From Hyphomicrobiaceae bacterium (GTDB lineage: Bacteria > Pseudomonadota > Alphaproteobacteria > Rhizobiales > Hyphomicrobiaceae): 64,000 nucleotides of DNA. How positions within the stretch are numbered: position 1 is the stretch's first letter; each line of letters begins with the position of its first letter. Both the position numbers and the translations under genes were made by a program. The notes beneath the pieces are model-generated. The model ran no database searches and was not told where the DNA came from. It saw only the letters and a list, made by a program, of their open reading frames with translations. Shown here piece after piece: positions 1-7,580 of the stretch. The stretch spans positions 124,001 through 188,000 of the forward strand of contig JAWKWE010000005.1 in NCBI GenBank assembly GCA_041397645.1, written 5' to 3'.

Positions 1-875
1 TATTGGTGGCCCTTCGAGCGCGGCGCGACCAACCGTGGTTTTGCCTTGGGATCGGTAGCGTCGAGAATGTAGACCTCGCTCGTTTCATGGTCGTGCACGT
101 CGATCGTAATGAAGCGTTGAGACTGCGTTGCTGATACGCCGACGTAAAAGCCGATATCCTTTTCCTCGTAAATGAGCACGTCGTCGCTGGCGGGTGTACC
201 GAGGATGTGCCGGTAGACGTACAAAGGGCGATGGTTGGCATCGACGCGGACGTAATAGATCGTCCTGCTGTCGTCACCCCAGACCAGCGCTCCGCGGGTG
301 TCGGGAATTGCGTCGGCCAGGGTCTGTCCACTAGCGAGGTCTTTGACGCGAATGGTGTAGAGCTCAGATCCCTTATCGTCACAGGCGTACGCCAGCAGCT
401 TATGGTCCGGAGAGTGGCTCGCGCCGCCGAGATCCCAATAGGTCTTGCCGGCGGCTTCGGCGTTGCCATCCAGCAGAACGGTTGCGGTGTCGACGTCACC
501 GCCGCGGGGGATGCGGCAGATCTGAGCGTACTGTCCGCCTTTGACATAACGAGGGAAGTACTCCCAGGGCCCATCGGGCGTTGGAACCTGTCGGTCGTCC
601 TCCTTGAGGCGTGCCTTCATTTCCGCAAACAGTTTCTCCTGAAGCGCGCTCGTGTCTGCGAGCTTGTCACGCATGTAGGCATTTTCAGCTTCGAGGTACG
701 CGCGGATCTCGGGATCAAGTAGCGTAGGATTGCGCATCACCTCTTGCCAGTTGGGCGCGCGCAGCCATGCGTAGTCGTCCACAAGCTCAACGCCATGGTG
801 TGTCGAGCGCACGGCGCGGCGCGGCGCGAGTGGTGTCGAGTGGACGGAGAGGGCGGCAACGGAGGTGTCGGTCAT
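1..875 (-). CDS. ptrB: Oligopeptidase B (prolyl oligopeptidase family), N-terminal part
   Basis: This frame reads 291 codons without a stop from ATG at 875 to the window edge, so only the N-terminal part is present. It opens with an S9-family lead-in (HHGVELVDDYAWLRAPNW) and continues with the beta-propeller style seen in oligopeptidase B: WEYFPRYVKGGQYAQICR, a SPDHKLLAYACDDKGSELYTI blade and a YVRVDANHRPLYVYRHILG blade. The family cleaves short peptides after basic residues in the cytosol or periplasm. The catalytic Ser-Asp-His domain lies outside the window, so activity cannot be judged. No signal peptide is visible. It is transcribed away from mucR and shares a 339-base divergent gap with it. 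Confidence 0.9.
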   Translation of the reverse strand, partial: MTDTSVAALSVHSTPLAPRRAVRSTHHGVELVDDYAWLRAPNWQEVMRNPTLLDPEIRAYLEAENAYMRDKLADTSALQEKLFAEMKARLKEDDRQVPTPDGPWEYFPRYVKGGQYAQICRIPRGGDVDTATVLLDGNAEAAGKTYWDLGGASHSPDHKLLAYACDDKGSELYTIRVKDLASGQTLADAIPDTRGALVWGDDSRTIYYVRVDANHRPLYVYRHILGTPASDDVLIYEEKDIGFYVGVSATQSQRFITIDVHDHETSEVYILDATDPKAKPRLVAPRSKGHQ

Positions 876-1025
876 CTGAGACTTTCAATTGGTGGAGAGG
901 GAGGTCGAGGGGCAAAAGTCCATCGTTGCGGCCCTCGGGTCAATGTAATGAGTGTCGCTGGAGCAACTTGCGCATTCTGATGCTAATCTGAAAGCACAGA
1001 TCAAGAATTCATCAAATTTGGTCAT

Positions 1026-1046
1026 CGGGAAGTCTTCCCGTTGACA
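1026..1046 (+). promoter_or_regulatory. Candidate mucR promoter -35 with abutting dyad
   Basis: CGGGAA-GTC-TTCCCG (1026-1040) is a perfect 6-bp dyad lying directly against TTGACA (1041-1046), a consensus -35 element. No good -10 is seen 16-18 bases downstream (closest CAGAGA or AGAGAT), so the promoter may be activator-dependent or weak. The site is about 170 bases upstream of mucR, in the 876-1214 gap. I see nothing else recognisable in that gap. Confidence 0.35.
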
Positions 1047-1214
1047 ATCTATCTGCAGCAATCCAGAGATTTATTGGCTCAGACGGCTGGCTGACGCAAA
1101 GAACAGTTTGCTGTCTAGCTAAACAACTTTAGGATAGTTCAAGTCAGGCGCTAGGAATGGGCCTGAACACTGTTAAGATTTCCGGCCGAAAGCGGCGGCG
1201 ACCTTCATTCAGGT

Positions 1215-1634
1215 ATGAAAATGCAAGACGAGCAGGACGGGGCGGGAAGCACCGATTTGGTTGCTATCACAGCCAACATCGTGGCCGCCTACGTTAGCAA
1301 GAACGCCATTTCATCATCAGAGCTGCCGAACTTGATCGCGGATACCCACGCGGCGCTGAGCCGTGCCGCTGGACGTCAGGCGCCATTGGAGCGCGAGGAT
1401 GGAAAGCCCAAGATTGGCGTCAAGAAGTCGGTCATGCCCGACTACATCATCTGTCTGGAAGACGGCAAAAAGTTCAAATCCCTTAAGCGGCACCTGCGTA
1501 CGCACTACAACATGTCACCGGAGGAATACCGGGAGAAGTGGGGCCTGCCGCACGACTATCCGATGGTTGCGCCGAACTATGCCCGCGCGCGTTCGGACCT
1601 CGCTAAGAAAATGGGTCTGGGAACTCGCAAGTAG
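1215..1634 (+). CDS. mucR: MucR/Ros family zinc-finger transcriptional regulator
   Basis: The 139-aa product is a global H-NS-like silencer of the Ros/MucR family, which controls exopolysaccharide, motility, virulence and cell-cycle genes in alphaproteobacteria. The N-terminal half is the oligomerisation region. The C-terminal half carries the prokaryotic zinc finger with ligands C80, D83, H93 and H97 (YIICLEDGKKF, then KRHLRTHYNM), followed by the family block MSPEEYREKWGLPHDYPMVAP and a basic tail. Asp at the second ligand position is usual for MucR, unlike Ros, which has Cys. ATG at 1215 and ATG at 1221 are both possible starts. Its neighbours include the GafYZ-like pair, so a silencing role on that pair is an inference worth testing. 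Confidence 0.95.
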   Translation: MKMQDEQDGAGSTDLVAITANIVAAYVSKNAISSSELPNLIADTHAALSRAAGRQAPLEREDGKPKIGVKKSVMPDYIICLEDGKKFKSLKRHLRTHYNMSPEEYREKWGLPHDYPMVAPNYARARSDLAKKMGLGTRK

Positions 1635-1706
1635 CGCATCGATGCTTTTGCGGAACCTGAAGCGTGGAAGTGACCGCTCATTGCCGTTGCGCTGCGCTTG
1701 AACGAT

Positions 1707-2036
1707 CTAATTGCTAATCTCTTCCAAATCGCCAGTTGGTGATGCGCTCTTCTTTTGAAGTTGCTCGAAGGCTTGGCGTTCCCACTTGTAGTGGCGTGCC
1801 AGCGCGGCGTGCCGTGCAAGGTCGTAGGTCCAATGTCCAGCACGCGCGCGCCGCCGCTCCTCGCGTAGTGCGCGTGAAAGAAAGTGCATGACGTTGCGCC
1901 GGCCCTTTAACGAAAGATCCTCCAGCTCGCGCGGCCAAAGCGGTAGCAGTCGCTGCAACTCGGCCCTCCGCGCTGTTTCGGGCAGGAGACTGATATCCGA
2001 GGCAGAATGAGCGGATACGGATGAATGGTTGTGCAT
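1707..2036 (-). CDS. Small conserved-looking basic protein of unknown function
   Basis: From ATG at 2036 the product is 109 aa (an upstream start at 2141 would add 35 residues of poor composition). I do not recognise a named family. The core is a charged helical block, LLPLWPRELEDLSLKGR then FLSRALREERRRARAGH, ending in ARHYKWERQAFEQLQKK, with no signal peptide or membrane segment. The Arg-rich helices suggest nucleic acid or protein binding, but this is inference. It is divergent from the GafY-like gene and convergent with mucR, so it shares the 2037-2227 control region with the putative GTA activator operon. Confidence 0.65.
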   Translation of the reverse strand: MHNHSSVSAHSASDISLLPETARRAELQRLLPLWPRELEDLSLKGRRNVMHFLSRALREERRRARAGHWTYDLARHAALARHYKWERQAFEQLQKKSASPTGDLEEISN

Positions 2037-2128
2037 GCCCGCCAGAATCGCCGGGCTTGAGCAGGCGAGGATAACTTCCCCGCCACGGTATCGACACCGC
2101 ACGTCGAATAGAAAAAATTGCGTAATAC

Positions 2129-2163
2129 TTATCCCCGCCATTCACGCTTGAAATAGCTTTCAA
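2129..2163 (+). promoter_or_regulatory. DnaA-box-like decamer and adjacent dyad upstream of gafY-like gene
   Basis: TTATCCCCGC (2129-2138) resembles a DnaA box (TTATCCACA) and recurs exactly at 11931-11940 in front of the GTA cluster. Ten bases downstream lies TTGAAA-TAGC-TTTCAA (2148-2163), a perfect 6-bp dyad suited to a dimeric repressor. Both sit in the divergent gap upstream of the DnaA-C-domain gene. Function is inferred from position only. Confidence 0.35.
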
Positions 2164-2227
2164 TCCTGTGCGCGTGAGCTTCGCGCTAGCATTGGCAAAT
2201 TGGAATTACGAGTTGCGGGGCGTTCTC

Positions 2228-2668
2228 ATGTTCAACAAGACGATTGAGGTTTCCAATTTTTCTGAGGGTGCAAACTGCGCAGCTGTTAGGCGCACGCCAG
2301 AACCAGCGGCGGGCGTGTTTAATGATGCACAGTTTCAGTCTTCACGGAAGGTGATCGAGTTTGCGGTCACGCGGGTGTTTGACGTCGAGCAGGCGCAGCT
2401 CGCCGCCTTCAGTCGTGGCGTTGCTCGCGCCGCCCATGCCCGACAGGTTGCCATGTATCTCGCTCACGTCGCTTGCCGCATTTCGCTGACGGACGTCGGG
2501 CGCATGTTCGGGCGTGATCGCACGACGGTGGCGCATGCATGTGCGGTAATCGAAGACGAACGTGATGATCCCATCTTCGACCGCGCACTCGATCTTCTGG
2601 AATGGGCGGTTCCAATCATGGCGTCTCGCACAAGCACGCCGATGACGAGCCAACGGTCCGAGGGTTAA
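2228..2668 (+). CDS. gafY: DnaA C-terminal-domain protein, GafY-like GTA activator
   Basis: The 146-aa product has a DnaA domain IV-type DNA-binding region without any AAA+ domain. The stretch from ARQVAMYLAH to ISLTDVGRMF and the signature GRDRTTVAHACAVIED (about residues 72-110) match DnaA, whose signature reads RDHTTVLHA; here His is replaced by Arg. The family in Caulobacter is GafY, and in Rhodobacter the same unit is part of GafA, a direct activator of the GTA promoter. ATG at 2228 follows a GGGG tract; an earlier in-frame start at 2168 is less likely. The gene is four bases from the DUF6456 gene, so the two form an operon. Assignment as GafY rests on the domain pair and the GTA cluster 9 kb away. 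Confidence 0.75.
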   Translation: MFNKTIEVSNFSEGANCAAVRRTPEPAAGVFNDAQFQSSRKVIEFAVTRVFDVEQAQLAAFSRGVARAAHARQVAMYLAHVACRISLTDVGRMFGRDRTTVAHACAVIEDERDDPIFDRALDLLEWAVPIMASRTSTPMTSQRSEG

Positions 2669-2672
2669 TTCC

Positions 2673-3251
2673 ATGAATGAAAGACGCGCTGTGCGTTCGC
2701 CTGGGCGGAACGCCAAGGTCTCACACGCTCGCGCTCCGCGCATCAACACGCAGGAAAGTCCGCTGGCGTGGCTTGCTGGTCGCAAGGACAAGAATGGTCG
2801 CGCTCTGATCTCTCGTGAGGAGTTCGAGGCGGGAGAACGGCTGCGGCGTGATTATCACTTCGCGTTGCTTGCGCAAAAGGTGACCGCAAGCTGGTCGGCA
2901 GTCTCGTGCGGTTCGGGTTCGCGCCGGTCAGCGCCTGGCATGGGCGTTGATCTGGCAGACAACGTGATTGCCGCCCGCGAGCGCGTTAATCGTGCGTTGC
3001 TTGCTGTCGGCCCGGAACTTGCGGGCGTGTTGATCGATGTGTGCTGCTATCTGAAGGGGCTTGAAAGCCTGGAGAAGGCATCCGGTTGGCCGCAACGCTC
3101 CGGCAAGATCGTGCTGCAGATCGCGCTGCAATCCTTGGCGCGTCACTACGGATTGAGCGGGCACGCCGTTGTCCAGTCTTCAGGGCCTGCGCGCGTCAAT
3201 CACTGGGGCGCACCCGATTATCGTCCGACCGTCGAAGGAGCGGAGGGGTGA
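2673..3251 (+). CDS. gafZ: DUF6456 protein, GafZ-like GTA activator/antiterminator
   Basis: The 192-aa product carries the DUF6456 block: PLAWLAGRKDKNGRALISRE, then EEFEAGERLRRDYHFALLAQ and VTASWSAV, a helical segment with ARERVNRALLAVGPELAGVL, and a C-terminal KIVLQIALQSLARHYGL helix. No membrane or signal segment is present. As I recall, this domain defines GafZ in Caulobacter, reported to act with RNA polymerase and Nus factors as an antiterminator on the GTA cluster, and forms the C-terminal part of GafA in Rhodobacter. It starts four bases after the DnaA-like gene, consistent with a two-gene activator operon. The domain call is firm; the GafZ role is inferred. Confidence 0.75.
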   Translation: MNERRAVRSPGRNAKVSHARAPRINTQESPLAWLAGRKDKNGRALISREEFEAGERLRRDYHFALLAQKVTASWSAVSCGSGSRRSAPGMGVDLADNVIAARERVNRALLAVGPELAGVLIDVCCYLKGLESLEKASGWPQRSGKIVLQIALQSLARHYGLSGHAVVQSSGPARVNHWGAPDYRPTVEGAEG

Positions 3252-3285
3252 GAAGTCTGTTATCTCGGGAGCGTGCAGGAGAGGC

Positions 3286-3711
3286 TTAGGCTGCCGCGAT
3301 TTCGCCGGCATCTGCGCGGATGCGCTGGATCATGGAGGCAAGGCCATTGGAACGCTGTTGCGTCAGGTGCTCCTTCAGTCCCAGCTTTGCGAAGATGGCC
3401 TGGGTATCGGTGGCGAGAATCTCAGAAGCGGTTTTTCCCTCGTAGATCGAAAACAGGATGGCGATGAGCCCCTGCACGATCATGGCGTCGCTGGCGCCCT
3501 GCATCTCTAATTTGTCGCTACCGCTGCCACCCACCGGAATGCGTTTGGTTGCGAGCCAAACCTGGCTCGCGCAACCGCGCACCTTGTTGGCGTCGGTGCG
3601 CAGTTCATCAGGCAAAGGGGGGAGTTCGCGGCCGAGTTCGATCACGTAGCGATAGCGATCCTCCCAATCTTCCAGCAGTTCGAAGTCAGAGAGGATGTCG
3701 GCAATAGCCAT
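3286..3711 (-). CDS. sufE: SufE-type cysteine desulfuration protein
   Basis: The 141-aa product is a full-length SufE. SufE takes persulfide sulfur from the desulfurase SufS and passes it to the SufBCD scaffold in Fe-S cluster assembly in the cytosol. The acceptor cysteine is C47 in VRGCASQVWL, preceded by the usual LPPLPDELRTDANK segment and followed by GLIAILFSIYEGKTASEIL and a C-terminal LGLKEHLTQQRSNGLASMI block. No other suf gene is in the window, so it is a stand-alone copy. It is convergent with the DUF6456 gene. Confidence 0.96.
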   Translation of the reverse strand: MAIADILSDFELLEDWEDRYRYVIELGRELPPLPDELRTDANKVRGCASQVWLATKRIPVGGSGSDKLEMQGASDAMIVQGLIAILFSIYEGKTASEILATDTQAIFAKLGLKEHLTQQRSNGLASMIQRIRADAGEIAAA

Positions 3712-3858
3712 GGATTGCGTGCGCCTCTTGTTAGCAGCTCCCCGCGGTTGCGGATTGCCCTCACATAAGACACTTAGGCGCCAACGACGGTGCGGTGCAA
3801 GAGTAGGCTGGTCGGTGAGGGGACCTCAGGGTGAAGCCGGCAGCGTCCAATGCCAGCC

Positions 3859-4284
3859 TCAGGTGCCGCCTCGCACGACCAGCCGTCCGGTTGCCTTCGG
3901 GTGCGGCGATTGCGCACCTCCACGCCAGTTGGGTTCGAGATCTCCTGGCTTGAGCGTTCCCGTTTCAATCCCTGAGCCCTGGAACTGGCTGGCGTAGGAG
4001 CCAGAAGCATTCTTGCGTGATGCGTTGTCGCCAGCGGAAGCGGCTGCCGCGATCTGTTCGCTGATGGTGTCGTATGCGAGCTCGGCGGCGAACTGCGCCT
4101 TCTTCTTGAAGCTTCCCCATAGCGTGCCAGCCTGCTCGCACGTCTCTGCGTTGCGGTCGCAGAACGTGACAGTCCAGTGCGCCGCCAAGGCCGCACGGTT
4201 ATACAGCATCTCCTGCTGCTCGCTGTCGGAAGGCAATAGCGCCACGCCCACCGCGACGATGATGCCTAATCTCAAAAGTCCCAT
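3859..4284 (-). CDS. DUF5330-like small membrane-anchored protein
   Basis: From ATG at 4284, preceded by a GGGAG ribosome binding site, the product is 141 aa. The N-terminus MGLLRLGIIVAVGVALLPS is a single membrane anchor or signal segment. It is followed by a family-like core with FCDRNAETCEQAGTLWGSFKKKAQFAAELAYDTI (two Cys that could form a periplasmic disulfide) and a low-complexity C-terminus rich in Gly, Ser and Pro. This matches the Hyphomicrobiales DUF5330 family as I remember it; function is unknown. It is divergent from the CtrA-box gene at 4576. Confidence 0.7.
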   Translation of the reverse strand: MGLLRLGIIVAVGVALLPSDSEQQEMLYNRAALAAHWTVTFCDRNAETCEQAGTLWGSFKKKAQFAAELAYDTISEQIAAAASAGDNASRKNASGSYASQFQGSGIETGTLKPGDLEPNWRGGAQSPHPKATGRLVVRGGT

Positions 4285-4486
4285 CGCTGAAAACTCCCAG
4301 CGGTCCAAATCCCGGGGCGGATATGGCCGAACGCGAGACGAATAATACTGACCTTCAAAGTAAGGTTAGCAAACATACCTCAAGAAAGCGCATGAACGAG
4401 GGATGCAATTCGATGTGTAATTGAAGCAGTTTGTCCTCAAATTTGCGTAAAATTTTAGACATCGGCGCGCACGCTTCACTTTGCGC

Positions 4487-4520
4487 TTAACGTTTCCTAA
4501 CCGGTTAATGTCCTCTTAAC
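4487..4520 (+). promoter_or_regulatory. Tandem CtrA boxes (one perfect, one near match)
   Basis: TTAA-TGTCCTC-TTAAC (4505-4520) is a perfect match to the CtrA consensus TTAA-N7-TTAAC, 56 bases upstream of the start at 4576. Just upstream, TTAA-CGTTTCC-TAAC (4487-4501) is a one-mismatch copy. The pair implies cell-cycle control of the peptidoglycan-binding gene; the divergent DUF5330 gene could share it. Confidence 0.6.
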
Positions 4521-4575
4521 GCCTGCACCCGATACTCAGGGTCAGTGTCATTGTTAGTTTGTGAGAAGGTGGGCG

Positions 4576-5331
4576 ATGTCTGCCCTGACCATGTCGCGCG
4601 AGACGCGTATCTGTGTGGCGGCGTTCGTGATGCTGACCACTGGGCTGACGTTCAATCTGATCTTCTTTCAGGGGCGTCGCCTGCCGAGCCCGTTCGAGAC
4701 CGCCGCCATTGCGCCAAGCGGCTTCAACGCTTCGATCAATGATGCGCGCGTATCCAACCAGGTCGCCGAAGCATCTACACCTCAAGCGCAAATCGCCGCC
4801 GCCCGTCCGACCATTGAGGTGCCTGGCGCGTTTGCGGCCAGCGAACGGCCTCTACCGATAGCAAGCGCGCCTGCGCCGAGCATGTCGCGCGTCGAGTTGG
4901 TGAAAGCGGTCCAGCGCGCTCTTGTTGTGCGGGGCTATGAGCCCGGCGAGGCAGATGGCATCATGGGATTGATGTCGCGCGCCGCCATCATGGCCTATGA
5001 ATCCGACAGCGGTCTCAGTCTCACCGGCGCTCCCAGCGAAGATCTCTTGCGACGGCTGCAGGGAACGACGCCGGCTCCGGTTCCCGCGCGCAGAGGACCC
5101 CCACCGGTCAAGACGCTGGAAGCGGCAACGATCATCCGTAACGTAGGCCAGTCGCTGGCCGCCCTTGGATACCCCGTTGCCAAGAATGAGACCTCGATGA
5201 GCGCTGAGCTGGTGCGCGCAATCCGCGACTACGAGGCCTCCCAAAAGATGCCGGAAACCGGCCGTATCTCGGCGGCGCTCGTCGCGCGACTGTCGCGCGC
5301 GGCGCGGGGCCGGGTTTCGCAAGCGCGCTAA
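4576..5331 (+). CDS. Membrane-anchored peptidoglycan-binding domain protein
   Basis: From ATG at 4576, behind GAAGGTGG, the product is 251 aa. An N-terminal segment, TRICVAAFVMLTTGLTFNLIFF, anchors it in the inner membrane. A Pro/Ala-rich linker leads to a PG_binding_1-type repeat (RVELVKAVQRALVVRGYEPG, then GIMGLMSRAAIMAYESDSGL, about residues 100-150). A second related copy follows (IIRNVGQSLAALGYPV, then SAELVRAIRDYEASQKMPETG, about 185-240). Such repeats bind murein; no hydrolase domain is present. The perfect CtrA box upstream suggests timing with division. It precedes the DUF1491 gene by 33 bases and may form an operon with it. Confidence 0.85.
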   Translation: MSALTMSRETRICVAAFVMLTTGLTFNLIFFQGRRLPSPFETAAIAPSGFNASINDARVSNQVAEASTPQAQIAAARPTIEVPGAFAASERPLPIASAPAPSMSRVELVKAVQRALVVRGYEPGEADGIMGLMSRAAIMAYESDSGLSLTGAPSEDLLRRLQGTTPAPVPARRGPPPVKTLEAATIIRNVGQSLAALGYPVAKNETSMSAELVRAIRDYEASQKMPETGRISAALVARLSRAARGRVSQAR

Positions 5332-5364
5332 ATCGCGCTAAAGCGGACGGCTCAGGGGGCCAAC

Positions 5365-5718
5365 ATGCGTCTTAAAGCCGAAATCTGGGTCAAAGCCTAT
5401 TTGCGACGTTGCGCGACCCACGGCGCGATGGGCGTCGTGGTGCGCCACGGCGATGACGATGCGGGGGCCATCTACATCAAAGTTCTCAGGGGCGATGGCT
5501 TGTGCGCGCTGTTTGGCCCCGCGCCCGCTGGACTGGCCGGAGCCGATTTCGACAGGCGCTGGGTCGCTCTGGCGAAGGGAGCGTTCATGTCGGAAGACGA
5601 GGCGCGTGGGATGATCGAGCGCGAAGCCCGCATCGATTCCGACTTATGGCTGATCGAGATCGAGGACCGTGAGGGGAACCACTACCTGGGCGACGATCTT
5701 CTCGTCATGAAAGAGTGA
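5365..5718 (+). CDS. DUF1491 family protein
   Basis: The 117-aa protein has the DUF1491 pattern: it starts MRLKAEIWVKAYLRRC, has the core HGAMGVVVRHGDDDAGAIYI then KVLRGDGLCALFGPAP, a DFDRRWVALAKG segment and ends with DSDLWLIEIEDREGNHYL. It is soluble, with no signal peptide. The family is common in alphaproteobacteria, often near GTA clusters, and has no known function. It lies directly downstream of the peptidoglycan-binding gene in the same direction. Confidence 0.9.
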   Translation: MRLKAEIWVKAYLRRCATHGAMGVVVRHGDDDAGAIYIKVLRGDGLCALFGPAPAGLAGADFDRRWVALAKGAFMSEDEARGMIEREARIDSDLWLIEIEDREGNHYLGDDLLVMKE

Positions 5719-5737
5719 AGCGTGTGATCTCCCGGCG

Positions 5738-5752
5738 TTAACGCTCCGTTAA
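5738..5752 (+). promoter_or_regulatory. Perfect CtrA box
   Basis: TTAA-CGCTCCG-TTAA (5738-5752) matches TTAA-N7-TTAA exactly. It lies in the gap between the DUF1491 gene and the 63-aa gene at 5925, 172 bases upstream of the latter. No clear -10 element was identified next to it. Confidence 0.5.
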
Positions 5753-5924
5753 GTCCAGGTTGCTTCAAACTATGTCGGTGCGCCGATTCTCGGCATCTCC
5801 GGCGCACGCACTCTTCGGACGCGGTTGTGAGGGTAAGTAGAGCGTCGAGCAGGGTGCATCGGATAGCCGTCGAGGATGCCAGAGGGTGCGAGGGTCAAGG
5901 CCCTTGCGAACATGAGAGCAGGCC

Positions 5925-6116
5925 ATGGCAACCATCCTGGAATTCCGCCCCGAGCGGACGAAGCAACGCGCAGCACACGCGCGTCGTCTACCGCTCGGTT
6001 GTGAAATCGTTCCTTTTCCCGGCGTTCGCTACGAATACAGCGTGCAAGCAGCCGACGTCGCGCCGAAGGGTCGGCGCAAGGCGGTGCGCAAGCGGGATAA
6101 GATCGATCTCAAGTAA
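5925..6116 (+). CDS. Small basic hypothetical protein
   Basis: This 63-aa frame starts at ATG 5925 behind AGCAGG. The product begins MATILEFRPERTKQRAAHAR and ends in a strongly basic tail (PKGRRKAVRKRDKIDLK). I know no family. The lead MAT-LEFRP is a pattern I associate with short hypothetical proteins in related genomes. A CtrA box upstream and a reasonable ribosome binding site favour a real gene, but a frame this short could be chance. Confidence 0.5.
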   Translation: MATILEFRPERTKQRAAHARRLPLGCEIVPFPGVRYEYSVQAADVAPKGRRKAVRKRDKIDLK

Positions 6117-6230
6117 CCGATCGTTTTCAAGGCGAGGCTGTGAGCGCAAAGTGGGCGAAGGGCCTTCCATTGCGAGCCGCACTCGGGCTCGCTCGCGCGT
6201 CGTCAGCGCGATAGAAATGCGGCCGCGCCG

Positions 6231-7454
6231 CTAGCGCGCCGTTTCCACGAATGCCAATTGGGCCGGCAAGCATTGGGTACGCAAATCGTAGCGTTCCACA
6301 ATGGTGCGCCGTGCCGCCTCGCGCAGACCGACGAAGTCTTCCGGTTTGCTCAAAGCCGCGATCATCGCCCGGCTCCATCCATCGACATCGAAAAAGTCGA
6401 CAAGCTGGCCGTTGACGCCGTCGCTGATCACTTCCTCCACGGGCGGCGTGCGTGAGCCGATGACAAGGGCGCCCGCGCTCATCGCTTCCAGCATCGACCA
6501 CGACAAGACGAAGGGATAGGTCAGGTAGGCGTGCACGCGGGTTACCTTCATCAGGTCGATGAAGGTGCGATAGGGGATCTTGCCGGTGAAGTGAACCCGC
6601 GACATGTCGAGCCTGTCGCCGACCTCATCCAGAATGATCTGTTTCCAGCTTTTGCCATCAGGAGGTGGATTGCTGTAGCTGTGTCCGTCGCCGCCCACGA
6701 TCACGGCGCGCGCGTTGGGCCGCGCGTCGAGCACCGCGGGCAGTGCGCGCATGAAAATATGAAGGCCGCGAGCTGGCTCCAGATTGCGATTGATGAAGGT
6801 GAGGATTTCGTCGCCCGCCTTGGCAGTGTGTGAGGTGTCTGGAATTTGAATGCTGGCGGCGTTGTCCGGGGAGGCAAACGCGGTGTCGATGCCTTCATGG
6901 ATGACGCTGATGCGATCTTGCAGAAAGGCAGGGTGTGAGCGCGCCTGCCATTGGGTCGGCGTCAGGATCTTGTCCGCTTCGACGCTGGCCATCACGAGAT
7001 GAGCACTTCCCGCCGTGCGCATGATGCGGTTCGCCGTCGATGCTGTCGAGAACTCCGGATCGAAGCCGAAGGTCGGATCGTCGGGGCCGTAGTAAAATTC
7101 GCCGTAGAGAAGATGGCGTGCGTCGGGCCACACGGTGTGCAAGAACAGCGTTTCTCCCCAGCCAGGCGTGCCGAACACGACATCGGGAACGAAGTTATGC
7201 CTGTCACGCAGTTCGAGCGCCACAGCGGCGACGGCCTCGCCGCGGCGGGTCATCTGCGCGTAGGTTTCCGCCAAGCGGAAGTCGGCAGCTTCGAAGCGCC
7301 GTTCGCGCCATGTGTACTTCACGGCGGGAAGTGAAATCGTGTTCGGATTTGTGGTGGGCGTGAGGCCGACGACGGTATGTCCGCGCTCGATGAGCGCCGG
7401 TGCGAGGTTTTTGAATTGGCCCGGAAAGTTGTTGTGAACGAAGAGAATGCGCAT
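6231..7454 (-). CDS. Glycosyltransferase family 4 (group 1) protein
   Basis: The 407-aa protein has the two-Rossmann GT-B layout of group 1 glycosyltransferases. The N-terminus MRILFVHNNFPGQFKNLAPA is the acceptor-side domain start. The C-terminal donor domain has RNLEPARGLHIFMRALP, the RAVIVGGDGHSYSN strand, RVHFTGKIPYRTFIDLMKV and the nucleotide-sugar E-x7-E region with SWSMLEAMSAGALVIGSRTPPVEE. No membrane segment is present, so it is cytosolic or peripheral. Sugar and acceptor cannot be read from sequence. It stands alone, pointing away from the small gene at 5925. Confidence 0.92.
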   Translation of the reverse strand: MRILFVHNNFPGQFKNLAPALIERGHTVVGLTPTTNPNTISLPAVKYTWRERRFEAADFRLAETYAQMTRRGEAVAAVALELRDRHNFVPDVVFGTPGWGETLFLHTVWPDARHLLYGEFYYGPDDPTFGFDPEFSTASTANRIMRTAGSAHLVMASVEADKILTPTQWQARSHPAFLQDRISVIHEGIDTAFASPDNAASIQIPDTSHTAKAGDEILTFINRNLEPARGLHIFMRALPAVLDARPNARAVIVGGDGHSYSNPPPDGKSWKQIILDEVGDRLDMSRVHFTGKIPYRTFIDLMKVTRVHAYLTYPFVLSWSMLEAMSAGALVIGSRTPPVEEVISDGVNGQLVDFFDVDGWSRAMIAALSKPEDFVGLREAARRTIVERYDLRTQCLPAQLAFVETAR

Positions 7455-7580
7455 GCTTGTGTGTCCGGCTGGTGTCCGACGCTCGCAACTGAACGGAAAA
7501 TTCTTGAAACCCGCGCGGCCTTTCGAACTACTCCGATGATGTAGGCTGCCGGCAGCGTAACAAGGCGCGGCGAGGAAACG

